The notes under the pieces: model-generated
Told to the model about the DNA's origin: nothing
Databases searched by the model: none
What the model saw: only the letters and a program-made list of their open reading frames with translations
Shown: positions 50,595-59,466 of the stretch, one piece after another
How positions within the stretch are numbered: the stretch's first letter is position 1
How the letters are laid out: the number at the start of each line of letters is the position of its first letter
Made by a program: the position numbers and the translations under genes
Origin: JAJXZP01 sp963787185
Lineage (GTDB): Bacteria > Spirochaetota > Spirochaetia > Treponematales > Rectinemataceae
NCBI GenBank assembly: GCA_963787185.1
Contig: CAWBCC010000015.1
Coordinates: 248,001 to 312,000, forward strand
Reading direction: 5' to 3'
DNA: 64,000 bases

Positions 50595-50630
50595 CGGATG
50601 ATCGCTCCTGCGTAAAGAAACGATCATCCG
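50595..50630. promoter_or_regulatory. Inverted repeat CGGATGATCG ... CGATCATCCG
   Basis: Perfect 10-bp arms (50595-50604 and 50621-50630) with a 16-bp spacer, about 65 bp upstream of the nucleoside-operon -35 box. The arm spacing puts the two half-sites on the same DNA face, so an operator is plausible. Confidence 0.5.
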
Positions 50631-50691
50631 CGTCGCCCATCGCTCCCGCGGCGAAGGCGGAACCGGCGGAGGCCGCCCGTTCCGTTTTCGA

Positions 50692-50721
50692 TTGACAAGC
50701 AAAATCCGCGGGTACTACAAT
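50692..50721 (+). promoter_or_regulatory. Promoter of the nucleoside ABC operon
   Basis: TTGACA (50692-50697), 18-bp spacer, TACAAT (50716-50721), leaving a leader of about 115 nt before the receptor gene. Confidence 0.65.
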
Positions 50722-50841
50722 TAAAAGGATGATATCGCTCCGCGAAGGCTCGGATCGCGTGTTTCCCTTCCGTGGGGAGCATCCGGCGTCGGGGACCCCA
50801 TCACATCATCACTCACATTCTCCGGCATAATGGAGGTAACG

Positions 50842-51906
50842 ATGAAAAAGACCTATGTTTTCGGATTCGTCGTTTCGATGCTCGCGTTGCTCGCCGCGGG
50901 AGCGTTCGCGCAGTCCTCGGGCGCGAGCTTCCTCGCGGGCGAGGTGACCGATACCGGCGGAATAGACGATCGCTCGTTCAACGCATCGTGCTGGCAAGGG
51001 CTGCAGGAGGCGCAGAAGGCGAGCGGGATCCAGATACAGTATCTGCAGTCGACCAACGAGAGCGATTACGTGCCCAACATCCAGCAGTTCGTGCAGAAGA
51101 ACGCCGGCATCGTCGTCACGGTCGGCTTCCTCATGGGCGACGCGACCAAGGCCGCGGCGGCGCAGAATCCCAACCAGCGCTTCGCGATCGTCGACTACAG
51201 CTACGATCCGCCACTTCCCAATGTGCTCGGGCTGACCTACCAGACGGATCAGGATGCCTTCCTCGGCGGCTATCTCGCCGCGGCCATGTCCAAGACCGGA
51301 AAGGTCGGGACCTTCGGCGGCATGAACATTCCGCCGGTCACCATCTATATGTACGGCTTCGTCGCCGGAGTGCGCTATTACGACAAACAGAACGGCAAGC
51401 ACGTGCAGGCTCTCGGATGGGACCCGGAGTCCAAGCAGGGTACCTTTACCAACGACTTCACCAATCAGGCCAAGGGCAAAGCCGTCACCCAGGCTCTCAT
51501 GAACCAGGGCGCGGACATCGTTTTCCCGGTCGCCGGATCGGTCGGGCTGGGCTCCGCGGCCGCCGTGCTCCAGCACAATCAGGCCAGCCCCAGGCATCCC
51601 GTCTACATGGAATGGGTCGACACGGACGGATACATCTCCGCTCCCCAATATCGTAAGCTTTTCATCACGAGCGTCACCAAGGATATCACGGTCTCCGTCC
51701 GCGACGCGGCGACGGCCGCCCTGAACGGGACATTCAAAGGGGGGAACTACCTCGGCACCCTCGCCAACGGAGGCGTGGCCCTCGCCCCGTATCACGATTT
51801 CGAGCGCATGATTCCCGCCGGCCTCAAAGCGGAGATCGAAAAGATCAAGCAGGGCATCATCGACGGCACGATTTCCGTCGATCCCACATCCTACCCAGTC
51901 CAGTAG
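50842..51906 (+). CDS. BMP-family nucleoside-type substrate-binding protein (PnrA/TmpC-like)
   Basis: A 354-aa extracytoplasmic receptor of the BMP family, whose spirochaete member PnrA (TmpC) binds purine nucleosides. It has a signal peptide (MKKTYVFGFVVSMLALLAAG, cleavage around AFA before QSSG) with no lipobox Cys, unlike many BMP proteins. Family motifs are VTDTGGIDDRSFNASCWQGL, IVVTVGFLMGDAT, FAIVDYSYDP and LGGYLAAAMSKTGKVGTFGG. ATG 50842 follows TGGAGGTAACG. It heads a classical BMP-ATPase-permease-permease operon, so import of nucleosides or related bases is a good inference. Confidence 0.92.
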   Translation: MKKTYVFGFVVSMLALLAAGAFAQSSGASFLAGEVTDTGGIDDRSFNASCWQGLQEAQKASGIQIQYLQSTNESDYVPNIQQFVQKNAGIVVTVGFLMGDATKAAAAQNPNQRFAIVDYSYDPPLPNVLGLTYQTDQDAFLGGYLAAAMSKTGKVGTFGGMNIPPVTIYMYGFVAGVRYYDKQNGKHVQALGWDPESKQGTFTNDFTNQAKGKAVTQALMNQGADIVFPVAGSVGLGSAAAVLQHNQASPRHPVYMEWVDTDGYISAPQYRKLFITSVTKDITVSVRDAATAALNGTFKGGNYLGTLANGGVALAPYHDFERMIPAGLKAEIEKIKQGIIDGTISVDPTSYPVQ

Positions 51907-51919
51907 CCCGCGAGGCGCG

Positions 51920-53452
51920 ATGCGTCTTCGTCTGAGCGGTATCACGAAGCGATTCGGCGACCTCGTCGCCAACGACCGCATCGATCTGGTCGCCGAGGGG
52001 GGGGAGATTCACGCTCTCCTCGGCGAGAACGGCGCGGGTAAGTCCACGCTCATGAACGTCCTCGACGGGCTCTACAGGCCCGACGAGGGCGTCATTTCGC
52101 TCGACGATGTCTCGGTCCGCTTCGCGGATCCCGGCGCCGCGATCCGGGCGGGGATCGGCATGGTGCATCAGAATTTCATGCTCATCCCGGTTTTCACCGT
52201 CGCGGAGAATGTCATGCTGGGCTTCGAGCGGACGAGCCACTTCGGCTTCTTGGACCGGCGCCGCGCGCGGGCGGAGATCAAGGAGCTCTCGCGGCGCTTC
52301 GGGCTCGAGGTGGATCCGGACGCGATGGTGGGGGAGCTTTCGGTCGGGCAGCAGCAGCGCGTCGAGATCGTCAAGGCTCTGGCCCGCGACGCTCAGGTGC
52401 TCATCCTCGACGAACCCACGGCCGTGCTCACGCCCCAGGAGACCGAGGAGCTCTTCACGGTCATGCGCTCGCTGCGCTCGTCGGGACGGACTATCCTCTT
52501 CATCACGCACAAGCTCAAAGAGGTGCTCGCCATAGCCGATCGCATCACGGTCATTCGCCTGGGCAAGGTGATAGGCACGACTCGCCCCGCCGAGACGACG
52601 GAGCAGGAGCTCGCGGCGATGATGGTCGGGCGCGGCGTGGATCTTCAGGTGGCGAAAGGCCCGGCCAAGCCCGGCGGGGTGGTCCTCGATGTTCAGGGAC
52701 TCACGGTGGTGGACGAATCGGGCAGGCTCGCGGTAAACGGCATCACCTTCGAGGTCCGCTCGGGCGAAATCCTGGCCGTGGCCGGAGTCCAGGGCAACGG
52801 ACAGACCGAGTTGGCGGAGGCGGTCACGGGCCTCGCCCTGGAGGTGGGAGGCACCGTAAAGATTCAGGGACAGGACCTCACCGCCGAGGTGCCCAAGGCC
52901 TTCCTCAGCGCCGGAGTCGCGAACATTCCCGAAGACCGCATCAGGGACGGTCTGGTCGGCGGTTTCTCCATCGCCGAGAACCTCGTGCTCGACTCCTACG
53001 ACGAGCCTCCTTTCTCGCGCGGGGGAGCGCTCGACTGGAAGGCCATACACGCCAGCGCCGAGAAGCGGGTGAAGGAGTTCGACATCCGGGCGGTATCCAT
53101 TCACCTTCCCGCCAAGACGCTTTCGGGCGGAAACCAGCAGAAGGTCATCGTCGCGCGGGAGCTGTCCCGCGCGATCAAGCTCATCGTCGCCGCGCAGCCC
53201 ACCCGCGGCCTCGACGTCGGCTCGATCGAATACGTCCACGGCCGCCTCGTGAGCGCCCGGGACGCGGGCGCCGCCGTCCTCTTGATCTCGGCCGAGCTGG
53301 ACGAGGTGCTCGCCCTCGCCGATCGCATAGTGGTCATGTACCGCGGCCGACTGGTGGGGCCTTTCGCCGCCGGATTTCTGACGCGCGAGCAGATCGGACT
53401 GCTGATGGCGGGAATCCGGGTCGAGGAAGTCCTGAAAGGGGAAAGAGCGTGA
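51920..53452 (+). CDS. Nucleoside-type ABC transporter ATPase with two nucleotide-binding domains (NupA/YufO-like)
   Basis: A 510-aa double ABC protein specific to the BMP-type transporters. Module one has GENGAGKSTLMNVLDGLYRP, the IGMVHQNFMLIPVFTVAENVMLG block diagnostic of this subfamily, LSVGQQQRVEIVKAL and LILDEPTAVLTP. Module two has GVQGNGQTELAEAVTGL, NIPEDRIRDGLV and LSGGNQQKVIVARELSR, where Walker B is degenerate (IVAAQPTRGLDVG). It begins 13 bp after the receptor stop and overlaps the first permease (GTGA). Confidence 0.93.
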   Translation: MRLRLSGITKRFGDLVANDRIDLVAEGGEIHALLGENGAGKSTLMNVLDGLYRPDEGVISLDDVSVRFADPGAAIRAGIGMVHQNFMLIPVFTVAENVMLGFERTSHFGFLDRRRARAEIKELSRRFGLEVDPDAMVGELSVGQQQRVEIVKALARDAQVLILDEPTAVLTPQETEELFTVMRSLRSSGRTILFITHKLKEVLAIADRITVIRLGKVIGTTRPAETTEQELAAMMVGRGVDLQVAKGPAKPGGVVLDVQGLTVVDESGRLAVNGITFEVRSGEILAVAGVQGNGQTELAEAVTGLALEVGGTVKIQGQDLTAEVPKAFLSAGVANIPEDRIRDGLVGGFSIAENLVLDSYDEPPFSRGGALDWKAIHASAEKRVKEFDIRAVSIHLPAKTLSGGNQQKVIVARELSRAIKLIVAAQPTRGLDVGSIEYVHGRLVSARDAGAAVLLISAELDEVLALADRIVVMYRGRLVGPFAAGFLTREQIGLLMAGIRVEEVLKGERA

Positions 53453-54708
53453 GCGCGAAAGCGCGCGGGGCCGGCCGCGATACGGCTCCCGGGCTTCCGC
53501 ATCGGTTGGCCGGGCTCTTCCTGACCGGCAATACCTTCGTCATCACAGTGCTCGCCTTCTTCAGCGCCCTCGTCATAGGCGCGATCATCATCGTCTTCGC
53601 CACTCCGACCGCGACGCAGGCGTGGCGCGACGTTTTCCGTTCGCCGGGACCCGCCTTCGGCGCCTCGTGGAAAGCGATCGCCGATGCCTACGGCTCGCTC
53701 TTCGCCGGTTCCATCGGGAGCCCGAAGGCCATCGTCGCGGCCATGGGCAGCGGCAGTCCGGCCGCGGTCTCCCGCGCCCTGACGCCCATCTCGGAGACCC
53801 TAGTGGCGGCCACGCCGCTCATGCTCGCGGCCCTGGGCATCGCCCTCGCCTTCCGCGCCGGGCTTTTCGACATCGGCGGCCAGGGCCAACTGATTCTGGG
53901 TGCCGCCGGCGCCACCCTGGGGGGCTTCCTGTTGCCGGGCATGCCGGCTTTCCTCCACGTCATCTTCGCCCTCATCGTCGGAGCGGCCTTCGGGGCCGTC
54001 TGGGGCTTCGTGCCCGGGATTCTCAAGGCCAAGACGGGGGCGCACGAGGTCATCACCTCGATGATGCTCAACTATGTCGCGCTGAATCTCCTCACCTTCC
54101 TCTTGACCAGCGAGTTGTATCAGGCCCCGCCGAGGCTGGAAGCCGTATCGAAGGCCGTCGTCCCGGGCGCCCGCCTTCCTCTTCTGCTCGGGCCTTCGCT
54201 TCGGGTGAATCTTGGATTCGTCATCGCGGTCCTCCTGGTGATCGGCGTCGCCTGGCTCTTGAAGCGCAGCAGCACGGGCTTCCGCTTCCGCATGCTCGGC
54301 CTCAACAGGGAGGCCACCCGAGTGGCCGGGGTAAACATCGAATTCCAGTACGTCCTTGCGATGACCCTGGCCGGAATGCTGGTAGGACTCGGCGGGGCGA
54401 TGCTGGTGCTCGGGGTCGATTTCCGCATCTCCCCGCTCTACGGCGGAACGATCGGCTTCGACGGGATCACGGTCGCCATCCTCGGGAGGGGCACGCCCCT
54501 CGGGGTCGCGCTCTCCTCGCTCCTGTTCGGAGCTTTCACGGCGGGCGGGCGAACCATGCAGGTCAACACGAGCATTCCCCTGCAGCTCGTCCAGGTTCTC
54601 CAGGCCGTGCTCGTCCTCTTCGTCGCGGCTCCGGGAGTCATCAGAACGATTTACAGAATCAGGGTGCTGCACGGCGGCGGACGGATTTTCGGAGGATGGG
54701 CAGGATGA
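53449..54708 (+). CDS. Nucleoside-type ABC transporter permease 1 (NupB/YufP-like)
   Basis: A 419-aa membrane subunit. It has about nine to ten helices; the first covers NTFVITVLAFFSALVIGAIIIVF. The subfamily block GLFDIGGQGQLILGAAGATLGGF is at residue 142-165, and EVITSMMLNYVALNLLTFLL follows. The ferredoxin-like loop near YGGTIGFDGITVAILGRGTPLGV is typical of these permeases. It starts with GTG overlapping the ATPase and ends overlapping permease 2 (ATGA), so all three are tightly coupled. Confidence 0.92.
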   Translation: MSAKARGAGRDTAPGLPHRLAGLFLTGNTFVITVLAFFSALVIGAIIIVFATPTATQAWRDVFRSPGPAFGASWKAIADAYGSLFAGSIGSPKAIVAAMGSGSPAAVSRALTPISETLVAATPLMLAALGIALAFRAGLFDIGGQGQLILGAAGATLGGFLLPGMPAFLHVIFALIVGAAFGAVWGFVPGILKAKTGAHEVITSMMLNYVALNLLTFLLTSELYQAPPRLEAVSKAVVPGARLPLLLGPSLRVNLGFVIAVLLVIGVAWLLKRSSTGFRFRMLGLNREATRVAGVNIEFQYVLAMTLAGMLVGLGGAMLVLGVDFRISPLYGGTIGFDGITVAILGRGTPLGVALSSLLFGAFTAGGRTMQVNTSIPLQLVQVLQAVLVLFVAAPGVIRTIYRIRVLHGGGRIFGGWAG

Positions 54709-56024
54709 GTCCAGAGAAATCCGGCAAACCGGCCATGGGCGCGTCGGGCCCGACCCGGTCTCCCTCGATCCCGAGCCGGGGGGAGCTGCGGAGAGACCTG
54801 GACGCTTTGAGGCGGCGCAGTTTCGGCATCGCTCTCTTCGTGCTCGCGGCCATCATATTCTATTTCACCCTCGGAACGACGTCCTCCAGTGCGACGACCT
54901 TCTCCCTATCCGCCGCGCCGGCCATCGCTCTGCCTTTGATCCATCTCCCCTTGGCCGTCACCGAGCTGGCGCTCGGCCTCATCTGCGTCCTCCTGGGCCT
55001 GGCGCAGCTACTGTGGCGAAATACCCGGAGGGTATACCTCTTCCTCGGCATCGGCCTGGCCCTGACCGGCGTCGCCTTCCTCGCCTGGGCCGGGAAGGGA
55101 CAATCCGTCGATGTCGAGGGCCTGCTCATCGCATCCCTCATCGAAGCCGTGCCGCTCACCCTGGGCGCCCTTTCCGGGCTCATCTGCGAGCGCTCGGGAG
55201 TGATCAACATCGCGATCGAGGGACAGTTCCTCGTCTCGGCCTTCGTCGGCGCCCTGGTGGGGAGCGCCACGGGCAATCTGTGGGCAGGGCTCGTCTGCGG
55301 CGCCCTCGCCGGCGGACTGATAGGTCTCGTGCTCGCCGTGTTCGCGATCACCTACGCCGCCGACCAGATCATAGTGGGCGTGGTGCTCGACGCCTTCGCC
55401 CTGGGGCTGACGAGCTTCTTCCTCCAGAGCGTGCTCGTGCCCGATCAGGCCACGCTCAACAGCCCCTCGGTGTTCGATCCCATCTCCATCCCCCTGCTGG
55501 ATCGGATACCCGTCATAGGACCCATCCTTTTCAATCAGAACATCATCGTCTACCTGACGATTCTCATTCTCGTCGCCGTCCAGGTCGGGCTCTTCCACAC
55601 GCGCTGGGGTCTGCGCGTCCGGGCGGTCGGCGAGCACCCGCGCGCGGCCGATACCGTCGGAATCAATGTGAAGGCCGTGCGCTACTGCAACGTGGTCCTC
55701 GGCGGCATCGTGGCCGGCATAGGCGGCGCATCCTTCACGATCGGCTCGACCGGCCAGTTCGCCTACAACATGACCGCGGGACTGGGCTACATCGCCCTGG
55801 CGGCGATGATCTTCGGGCGCTGGAGACCCTTCGGAGCCCTCGGGGCCGCCCTTCTCTTCGGCTTCACCGACGCCCTGCAGTTCACGCTCTCGGTGCTCAA
55901 CGTGCCCATCCCCTCTTCCTTCCTGACGATGTTCCCCTATCTCGCCACCATCCTCGCCGTAGCGGGCCTCGTGGGGCGGGTTCTGCCCCCGGCCGCCGAC
56001 GGCCAGCACTACGCCCGGGAATAG
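54705..56024 (+). CDS. Nucleoside-type ABC transporter permease 2 (NupC/YufQ-like)
   Basis: A 439-aa second permease of the BMP-type system. It has the diagnostic ERSGVINIAIEGQFLVSAFVGA (about residue 163), YAADQIIVGVVLDAFALGLTSFFL and AAMIFGRWRPFGALGAALLFGFTD. About 100 extra N-terminal residues carry two to three additional helices and a basic cytosolic head, longer than the usual ~310 aa. ATG 54705 overlaps the stop of permease 1. The reading frame is open far upstream inside permease 1, but that is antisense/alternate-frame shadow. Confidence 0.92.
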   Translation: MSPEKSGKPAMGASGPTRSPSIPSRGELRRDLDALRRRSFGIALFVLAAIIFYFTLGTTSSSATTFSLSAAPAIALPLIHLPLAVTELALGLICVLLGLAQLLWRNTRRVYLFLGIGLALTGVAFLAWAGKGQSVDVEGLLIASLIEAVPLTLGALSGLICERSGVINIAIEGQFLVSAFVGALVGSATGNLWAGLVCGALAGGLIGLVLAVFAITYAADQIIVGVVLDAFALGLTSFFLQSVLVPDQATLNSPSVFDPISIPLLDRIPVIGPILFNQNIIVYLTILILVAVQVGLFHTRWGLRVRAVGEHPRAADTVGINVKAVRYCNVVLGGIVAGIGGASFTIGSTGQFAYNMTAGLGYIALAAMIFGRWRPFGALGAALLFGFTDALQFTLSVLNVPIPSSFLTMFPYLATILAVAGLVGRVLPPAADGQHYARE

Positions 56025-56037
56025 GAAGCGACGAGTC

Positions 56038-57486
56038 TCATTCCGTCTGCATGGCGTGCAGAGGCTGGACCTTGAGCGCGAGCGATACCGGATACAGATG
56101 CGCCAGTACGGCAATCAGACCCACGAGTGCGAGACTCCAAGCCACCGACAGGGGATCGATGACCGGATGCAGTACGTCTCCGGCGAAGAGAATCCGCAGG
56201 AAGGGGTTCGAGGCCGTGATGCGAACCAGGTCGAGGAGCCCGACGAGCGCGAAGGCCAGCCCCATGCCCAGGGCTTCGAACACGACGGCGATCGTCAGAG
56301 TCTCGACCAGGAACATTCTCCTGACGAAACCCTTCTGCGCGCCGAGCGCGCGCATCGTGCCGATTTCGCCGGTCCGTTCGATCACGGAAATGACGAGAGT
56401 GTTCATCATGATGATGAGCGATACGATGGCCGTGATGACGATCGCGGCGTCGAAGGCAATGCGGACGACATCGATGCTCGTGGCGAAGGGGCCGGCCGCG
56501 GCCTTCCAGCCCGCCGCCTGCGCTTCGATGCCCTGGTCTTCGAACCATTGATTGAGCGAGAGTACGACGCCTCGAGCCTGGGCCGGATTCTCGACCCGCG
56601 CCATGATGAAGTGCCACGCCCCCGTATCGGCCCGATCGACGCTCTTCGGCGCTTGCGGGGGGGGAGCGACCGCGCGAAGCGGCTTCTGAACGGCGGCGGA
56701 GGGCAGCACGGTTTCGCGGCCGAACAGCGAATCTCCGGACGCATCGAGGATCTGTTTCTGTGCGGCGGTGACCGGCTCGTCGGGGTCGTTGCCGAGAGTG
56801 AGCCCGCTCAGGATCCTCACGGTGTTGACGTCGGCGAAGGAGATGAGGTCCGTCGCCTCGCTCTTTGTCCTATAGCCGAGAATGCCGACCAGCGTGACGG
56901 CGCGTATCTTGAACCCGTCCCGGCCCGTGCCGGTGAGAAGCAGCGTCTCTCCGATCCTGGGCCTGAATCCGTCGGCGCTGGCATAGCGGTTCGCCATGTA
57001 CTGCGAGATCATGAGCCCTTCCTCGCCCGGCTCGAGAAGGCGGCCTTCGACGGCGTAGGCGTTGTGAAAGAGCTTATAATAGGTGGCCGGATCGATCCCG
57101 AAGAGAAGCGCGAGACCCTGCTTGTCGGAGTCTTTGGGCGACGCCATCGCAAAGCTCGTCACCTGGCTCGTGAAGCCGGTGATCTCCTTTTCGCCGGACA
57201 GTTTTTCGGCGATCTTGTCGTAGAAGGGAAGGTCGGGAACGCTCTCCTGCCGGTCGATGGATCGAATGCCGAAGAGGCTCACCGGCTCGTCGGTCTTGGG
57301 CGCGATGAAAATGTCGCCGGTGTAGTTGGCCGTGAAGGTGTCTTTGATGCCTCGTGCGGCCGTGTCCATGAAGGCTTTGCCCACGACGAGGACGGCGACG
57401 CCCATGGCGAGGAGGACGCCGATGATGAAGCTCTTTGCCTTGTGTTCCAAAAGATTCCTCAAAGCGATGCGCAAGAGCACTGGCAT
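56038..57486 (-). CDS. ABC-type FtsX/LolE-like permease, orphan
   Basis: A 482-aa MacB/FtsX-type protein. One N-terminal helix (KSFIIGVLLAMGVAVLVVG) is followed by a large extracytoplasmic domain (residues 45-345) and three C-terminal helices (AIVITAIVSLIIMMNTLVI, LTIAVVFEALGMGLAFALVG, LALVGLIAVLAHLYPV), with the conserved ERTGEIGTMRALGAQKGFVRRMFL coupling segment. Such proteins work with a LolD/MacB-type ATPase in lipoprotein export or mechanical signalling. No ATPase or partner permease is adjacent; it converges with the nucleoside operon. ATG 57486 opens the MPVLLRIALRNLLEHKAKSF start typical of the family. Confidence 0.88.
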   Translation of the reverse strand: MPVLLRIALRNLLEHKAKSFIIGVLLAMGVAVLVVGKAFMDTAARGIKDTFTANYTGDIFIAPKTDEPVSLFGIRSIDRQESVPDLPFYDKIAEKLSGEKEITGFTSQVTSFAMASPKDSDKQGLALLFGIDPATYYKLFHNAYAVEGRLLEPGEEGLMISQYMANRYASADGFRPRIGETLLLTGTGRDGFKIRAVTLVGILGYRTKSEATDLISFADVNTVRILSGLTLGNDPDEPVTAAQKQILDASGDSLFGRETVLPSAAVQKPLRAVAPPPQAPKSVDRADTGAWHFIMARVENPAQARGVVLSLNQWFEDQGIEAQAAGWKAAAGPFATSIDVVRIAFDAAIVITAIVSLIIMMNTLVISVIERTGEIGTMRALGAQKGFVRRMFLVETLTIAVVFEALGMGLAFALVGLLDLVRITASNPFLRILFAGDVLHPVIDPLSVAWSLALVGLIAVLAHLYPVSLALKVQPLHAMQTE

Positions 57487-57669
57487 GAAAGCAGCTCCCG
57501 GATGCGAATCTGCCGGCTCCCGAGCCGGCCAATCTGTCGATGAAGTTGAGGTGGAGGTAAGTCGGCACCGATCCTCGCGACACGGTAAGAATAGCATTCC
57601 GGAGGGAGTATGTTTCTGACAAAAAGATGACATCTTTCTTACGCGACGATTCCGAGAAGGCGACCTCGA

Positions 57670-57699
57670 TTGGCCTCGAACTCGGCTTCCGTGTATGAT
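57670..57699 (+). promoter_or_regulatory. Promoter candidate of the small lipoprotein gene
   Basis: TTGGCC (57670-57675), 18-bp spacer, TATGAT (57694-57699), about 110 bp before the GTG start. Confidence 0.4.
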
Positions 57700-57808
57700 C
57701 GTACCCGTACGTTTTGCATCGGACGGTGGTATCTTCAGAACAGGCCAAGTTCTAAGCTTGCGAAGCATGCTGGTAACCGACTTTTGGAATTGGCCCAAGG
57801 AGCTCATC

Positions 57809-58108
57809 GTGAACGAAAATCGAACCGAGGTTTCCACGGCCGGAGCCGACCCAGAGAAAAGCGACCGCCGCGTCCGGAGCAACTCACCGAGGCGTGGGGT
57901 CCGAGCCCTGGGAATCCTCGCGATGGCCGGGGCGCTGCTGGCGCTCTCTTCCTGCCTGATCTGGAACCCGCATCCCTGGGATCATCGACCGGATGATCGG
58001 CGGGGACCCTACGGTCCCTCATACCAGAAGCCGGACGACCGCCACTACAGCGGTAGCGGATATTCGGATGGTTCCTCCAACCTGCTCATCCAGGGGCGGC
58101 AAGGCTGA
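57809..58108 (+). CDS. Small putative lipoprotein
   Basis: A 99-aa protein with a long polar N-terminus, then a hydrophobic stretch and lipobox (ALGILAMAGALLALSSC, Cys near residue 50), so it would be attached to a membrane by lipid. The mature part is short, rich in Pro, Asp, Arg, His and Gly (HPWDHRPDDRRGPYGPSY, then GSGYSDGSSN), resembling low-complexity surface or periplasmic lipoproteins. Start GTG 57809 follows AAGGAGC. The unusually long pre-lipobox segment suggests the true start may be later, but no better start codon with a ribosome site is visible. Function unknown. Confidence 0.65.
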   Translation: MNENRTEVSTAGADPEKSDRRVRSNSPRRGVRALGILAMAGALLALSSCLIWNPHPWDHRPDDRRGPYGPSYQKPDDRHYSGSGYSDGSSNLLIQGRQG

Positions 58109-58142
58109 TCCGCCGGACGCGCCGTCAAGTCCGAAACAGGCC

Positions 58143-58676
58143 TCAGTGCGTCAGGCCGACGGTCGCCCTCAGCACATCCGGAGCCCGCCACTTCATGGAG
58201 AGCACCCATGCAAGGCCCGAGTCCCATCCCGCCCTCGAGGACGCCAGGTCCATGGCCTTGATACCGGGCTGGATCAGGTCGCCCGTTCGCGCGAGCTCCG
58301 AAAGCCGGATGTCGACGATCAAAGTTTTCGCGGCGCGGGGAGGAGGGGCCGAGCGCACCGTCGCCGCGACACGATAGAGGATGACATCGCCCCGGCGCGC
58401 CACTTCCACCGGCGTGCCCGAATCGTAGCCGAAGGCCCCATCGGTACGGCAGGAAAAACCCGCGGAGCCGCGCGCGAATCGGGTGGGGGCGAAGCCCCTC
58501 AGCGCCTCCGGCCCGAAGCCCATCTGCCGGAGGTAGAGACTCTGCGCTTCCGACGAAGCGCCGACCCTGATTACGGCGAAACACTCCACGTCGCGCGACT
58601 GCCCGGCGCGCTCTTGGGCCACGAGCAGGGAGCCTGTGCAAAGGGCCACCGCACATATCCAAGCCGCATGACGCAT
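58143..58676 (-). CDS. Hypothetical secreted protein
   Basis: A 177-aa protein with a signal peptide (MRHAAWICAVALCTGSLLVA, cleaved before QERAG) and a mature domain I do not recognise. Two Cys (VECFAVIRVG and GFSCRTDGAF) may pair. A beta-rich pattern (RGDVILYRVAATVR, TLIVDIRLSELA, AWVLSMKWRAPDVLRATVG) suggests a small periplasmic beta fold. ATG 58676 lies after GGAGGTTGTCC. It is downstream of a tiny membrane-protein gene on the same strand. Confidence 0.65.
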   Translation of the reverse strand: MRHAAWICAVALCTGSLLVAQERAGQSRDVECFAVIRVGASSEAQSLYLRQMGFGPEALRGFAPTRFARGSAGFSCRTDGAFGYDSGTPVEVARRGDVILYRVAATVRSAPPPRAAKTLIVDIRLSELARTGDLIQPGIKAMDLASSRAGWDSGLAWVLSMKWRAPDVLRATVGLTH

Positions 58677-58747
58677 ATGGACAACCTCCCCTCCCGCCGA
58701 CGTACGGCTTCCGTGGCAACAGCGAGGCTTCGCCTCGTCGACCGAAT

Positions 58748-58891
58748 CTAATTCTGCGTCGATCCTACCGGCAGCTGCGATGCTATATAGCCGAGGGCGA
58801 GACACATGATGACGAGAATCGCACCGATCACCAGGACCAATATCAGGAAGCGGTATATTTCACTCTTCTCTTGCCGTGTGAGTTTCTCCAT
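58748..58891 (-). CDS. 47-aa single-pass membrane microprotein
   Basis: A small frame with ATG at 58891 and TAG at 58748-58750. It encodes MEKLTRQEKSEIYRF, then one hydrophobic helix (LILVLVIGAILVIMCLALGY) and a short polar tail (IASQLPVGSTQN). The charged head / single helix / short tail layout is typical of genuine bacterial membrane microproteins. A TATATT -10-like element is about 15 bp upstream; the ribosome site is weak (GTGAGG). Function unknown. It lies 71 bp upstream of the secreted-protein gene. Confidence 0.6.
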   Translation of the reverse strand: MEKLTRQEKSEIYRFLILVLVIGAILVIMCLALGYIASQLPVGSTQN

Positions 58892-58995
58892 GCCTCACAA
58901 TATAACAAAATGCGCTCCGACTTTCGCGGCCGAAGCACAAGTGCGACAGTGACACGAAGCTGATTCCGGAGCTCGAAAGAGGGGGAAAGGACCAG

Positions 58996-59316
58996 TCAGG
59001 GCTCCTCGGCGGTTTTCTTCAATAGGTAATCGAAATATTGCTCGACTGTCCTTCCGGAAGTCCATGCGGCCCGGATACTCGTCCGTCTTTCCGCTTTGCG
59101 CAGAGCCGACAACAGGGAACGATTGAGGTCCTTGGCATTCTCGCCGCTCAACTCCGCCTCGATCCGGAATTCACCTTTCTTTCCGTATTTGATATCCTTG
59201 CTGAGCATTTCTTCGATCCGGAAGTCCTTTCCCAGAACATCCTTGAGCACCGGAAGAACCACCGCCGGATTTTCGGTGCTCACGGTAGCAATCAAACGAA
59301 AACGTCTATTCGCCAT
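58996..59316 (-). CDS. Hypothetical protein, 106 aa
   Basis: A small soluble protein with no signal or membrane segment. The pattern FRLIATVSTENPAVVLPVLKDVLG, then FRIEEMLSKDIKYGKKGEFRIEAELSGENAKDLNRSLLSAL, suggests a beta-alpha-beta ferredoxin-like fold. It starts MANRRF after a GAGGAAGGAATC ribosome site, which together with plausible codon use supports a real gene. I do not recognise the family. It follows the 68-aa gene upstream on the same strand by 150 bp. Confidence 0.6.
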   Translation of the reverse strand: MANRRFRLIATVSTENPAVVLPVLKDVLGKDFRIEEMLSKDIKYGKKGEFRIEAELSGENAKDLNRSLLSALRKAERRTSIRAAWTSGRTVEQYFDYLLKKTAEEP

Positions 59317-59466
59317 GATTCCTTCCTCGAATAAATGGATACCGAAAACTCCTCCTCCTCGGCTCCGCGGATGGCGACGATTTCAAAGTCCTCTATGAGC
59401 TGAACGATTGGGTCGATGGACTCGGGTCAATAATGGACTAACGCGATCAAGCAATACTTCCTGACC

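Larger units (their letters stand above)
50422..50841. other. Divergent regulatory region between two ABC operons
   Basis: 420 bases without a gene, between the minus-strand sugar operon and the plus-strand nucleoside operon. It holds a long nested hairpin (50500-50558), a 10-bp inverted repeat (50595-50630) and a promoter (50692-50721), given separately. I could not assign the minus-strand promoter or YesN-binding direct repeats. Confidence 0.55.
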
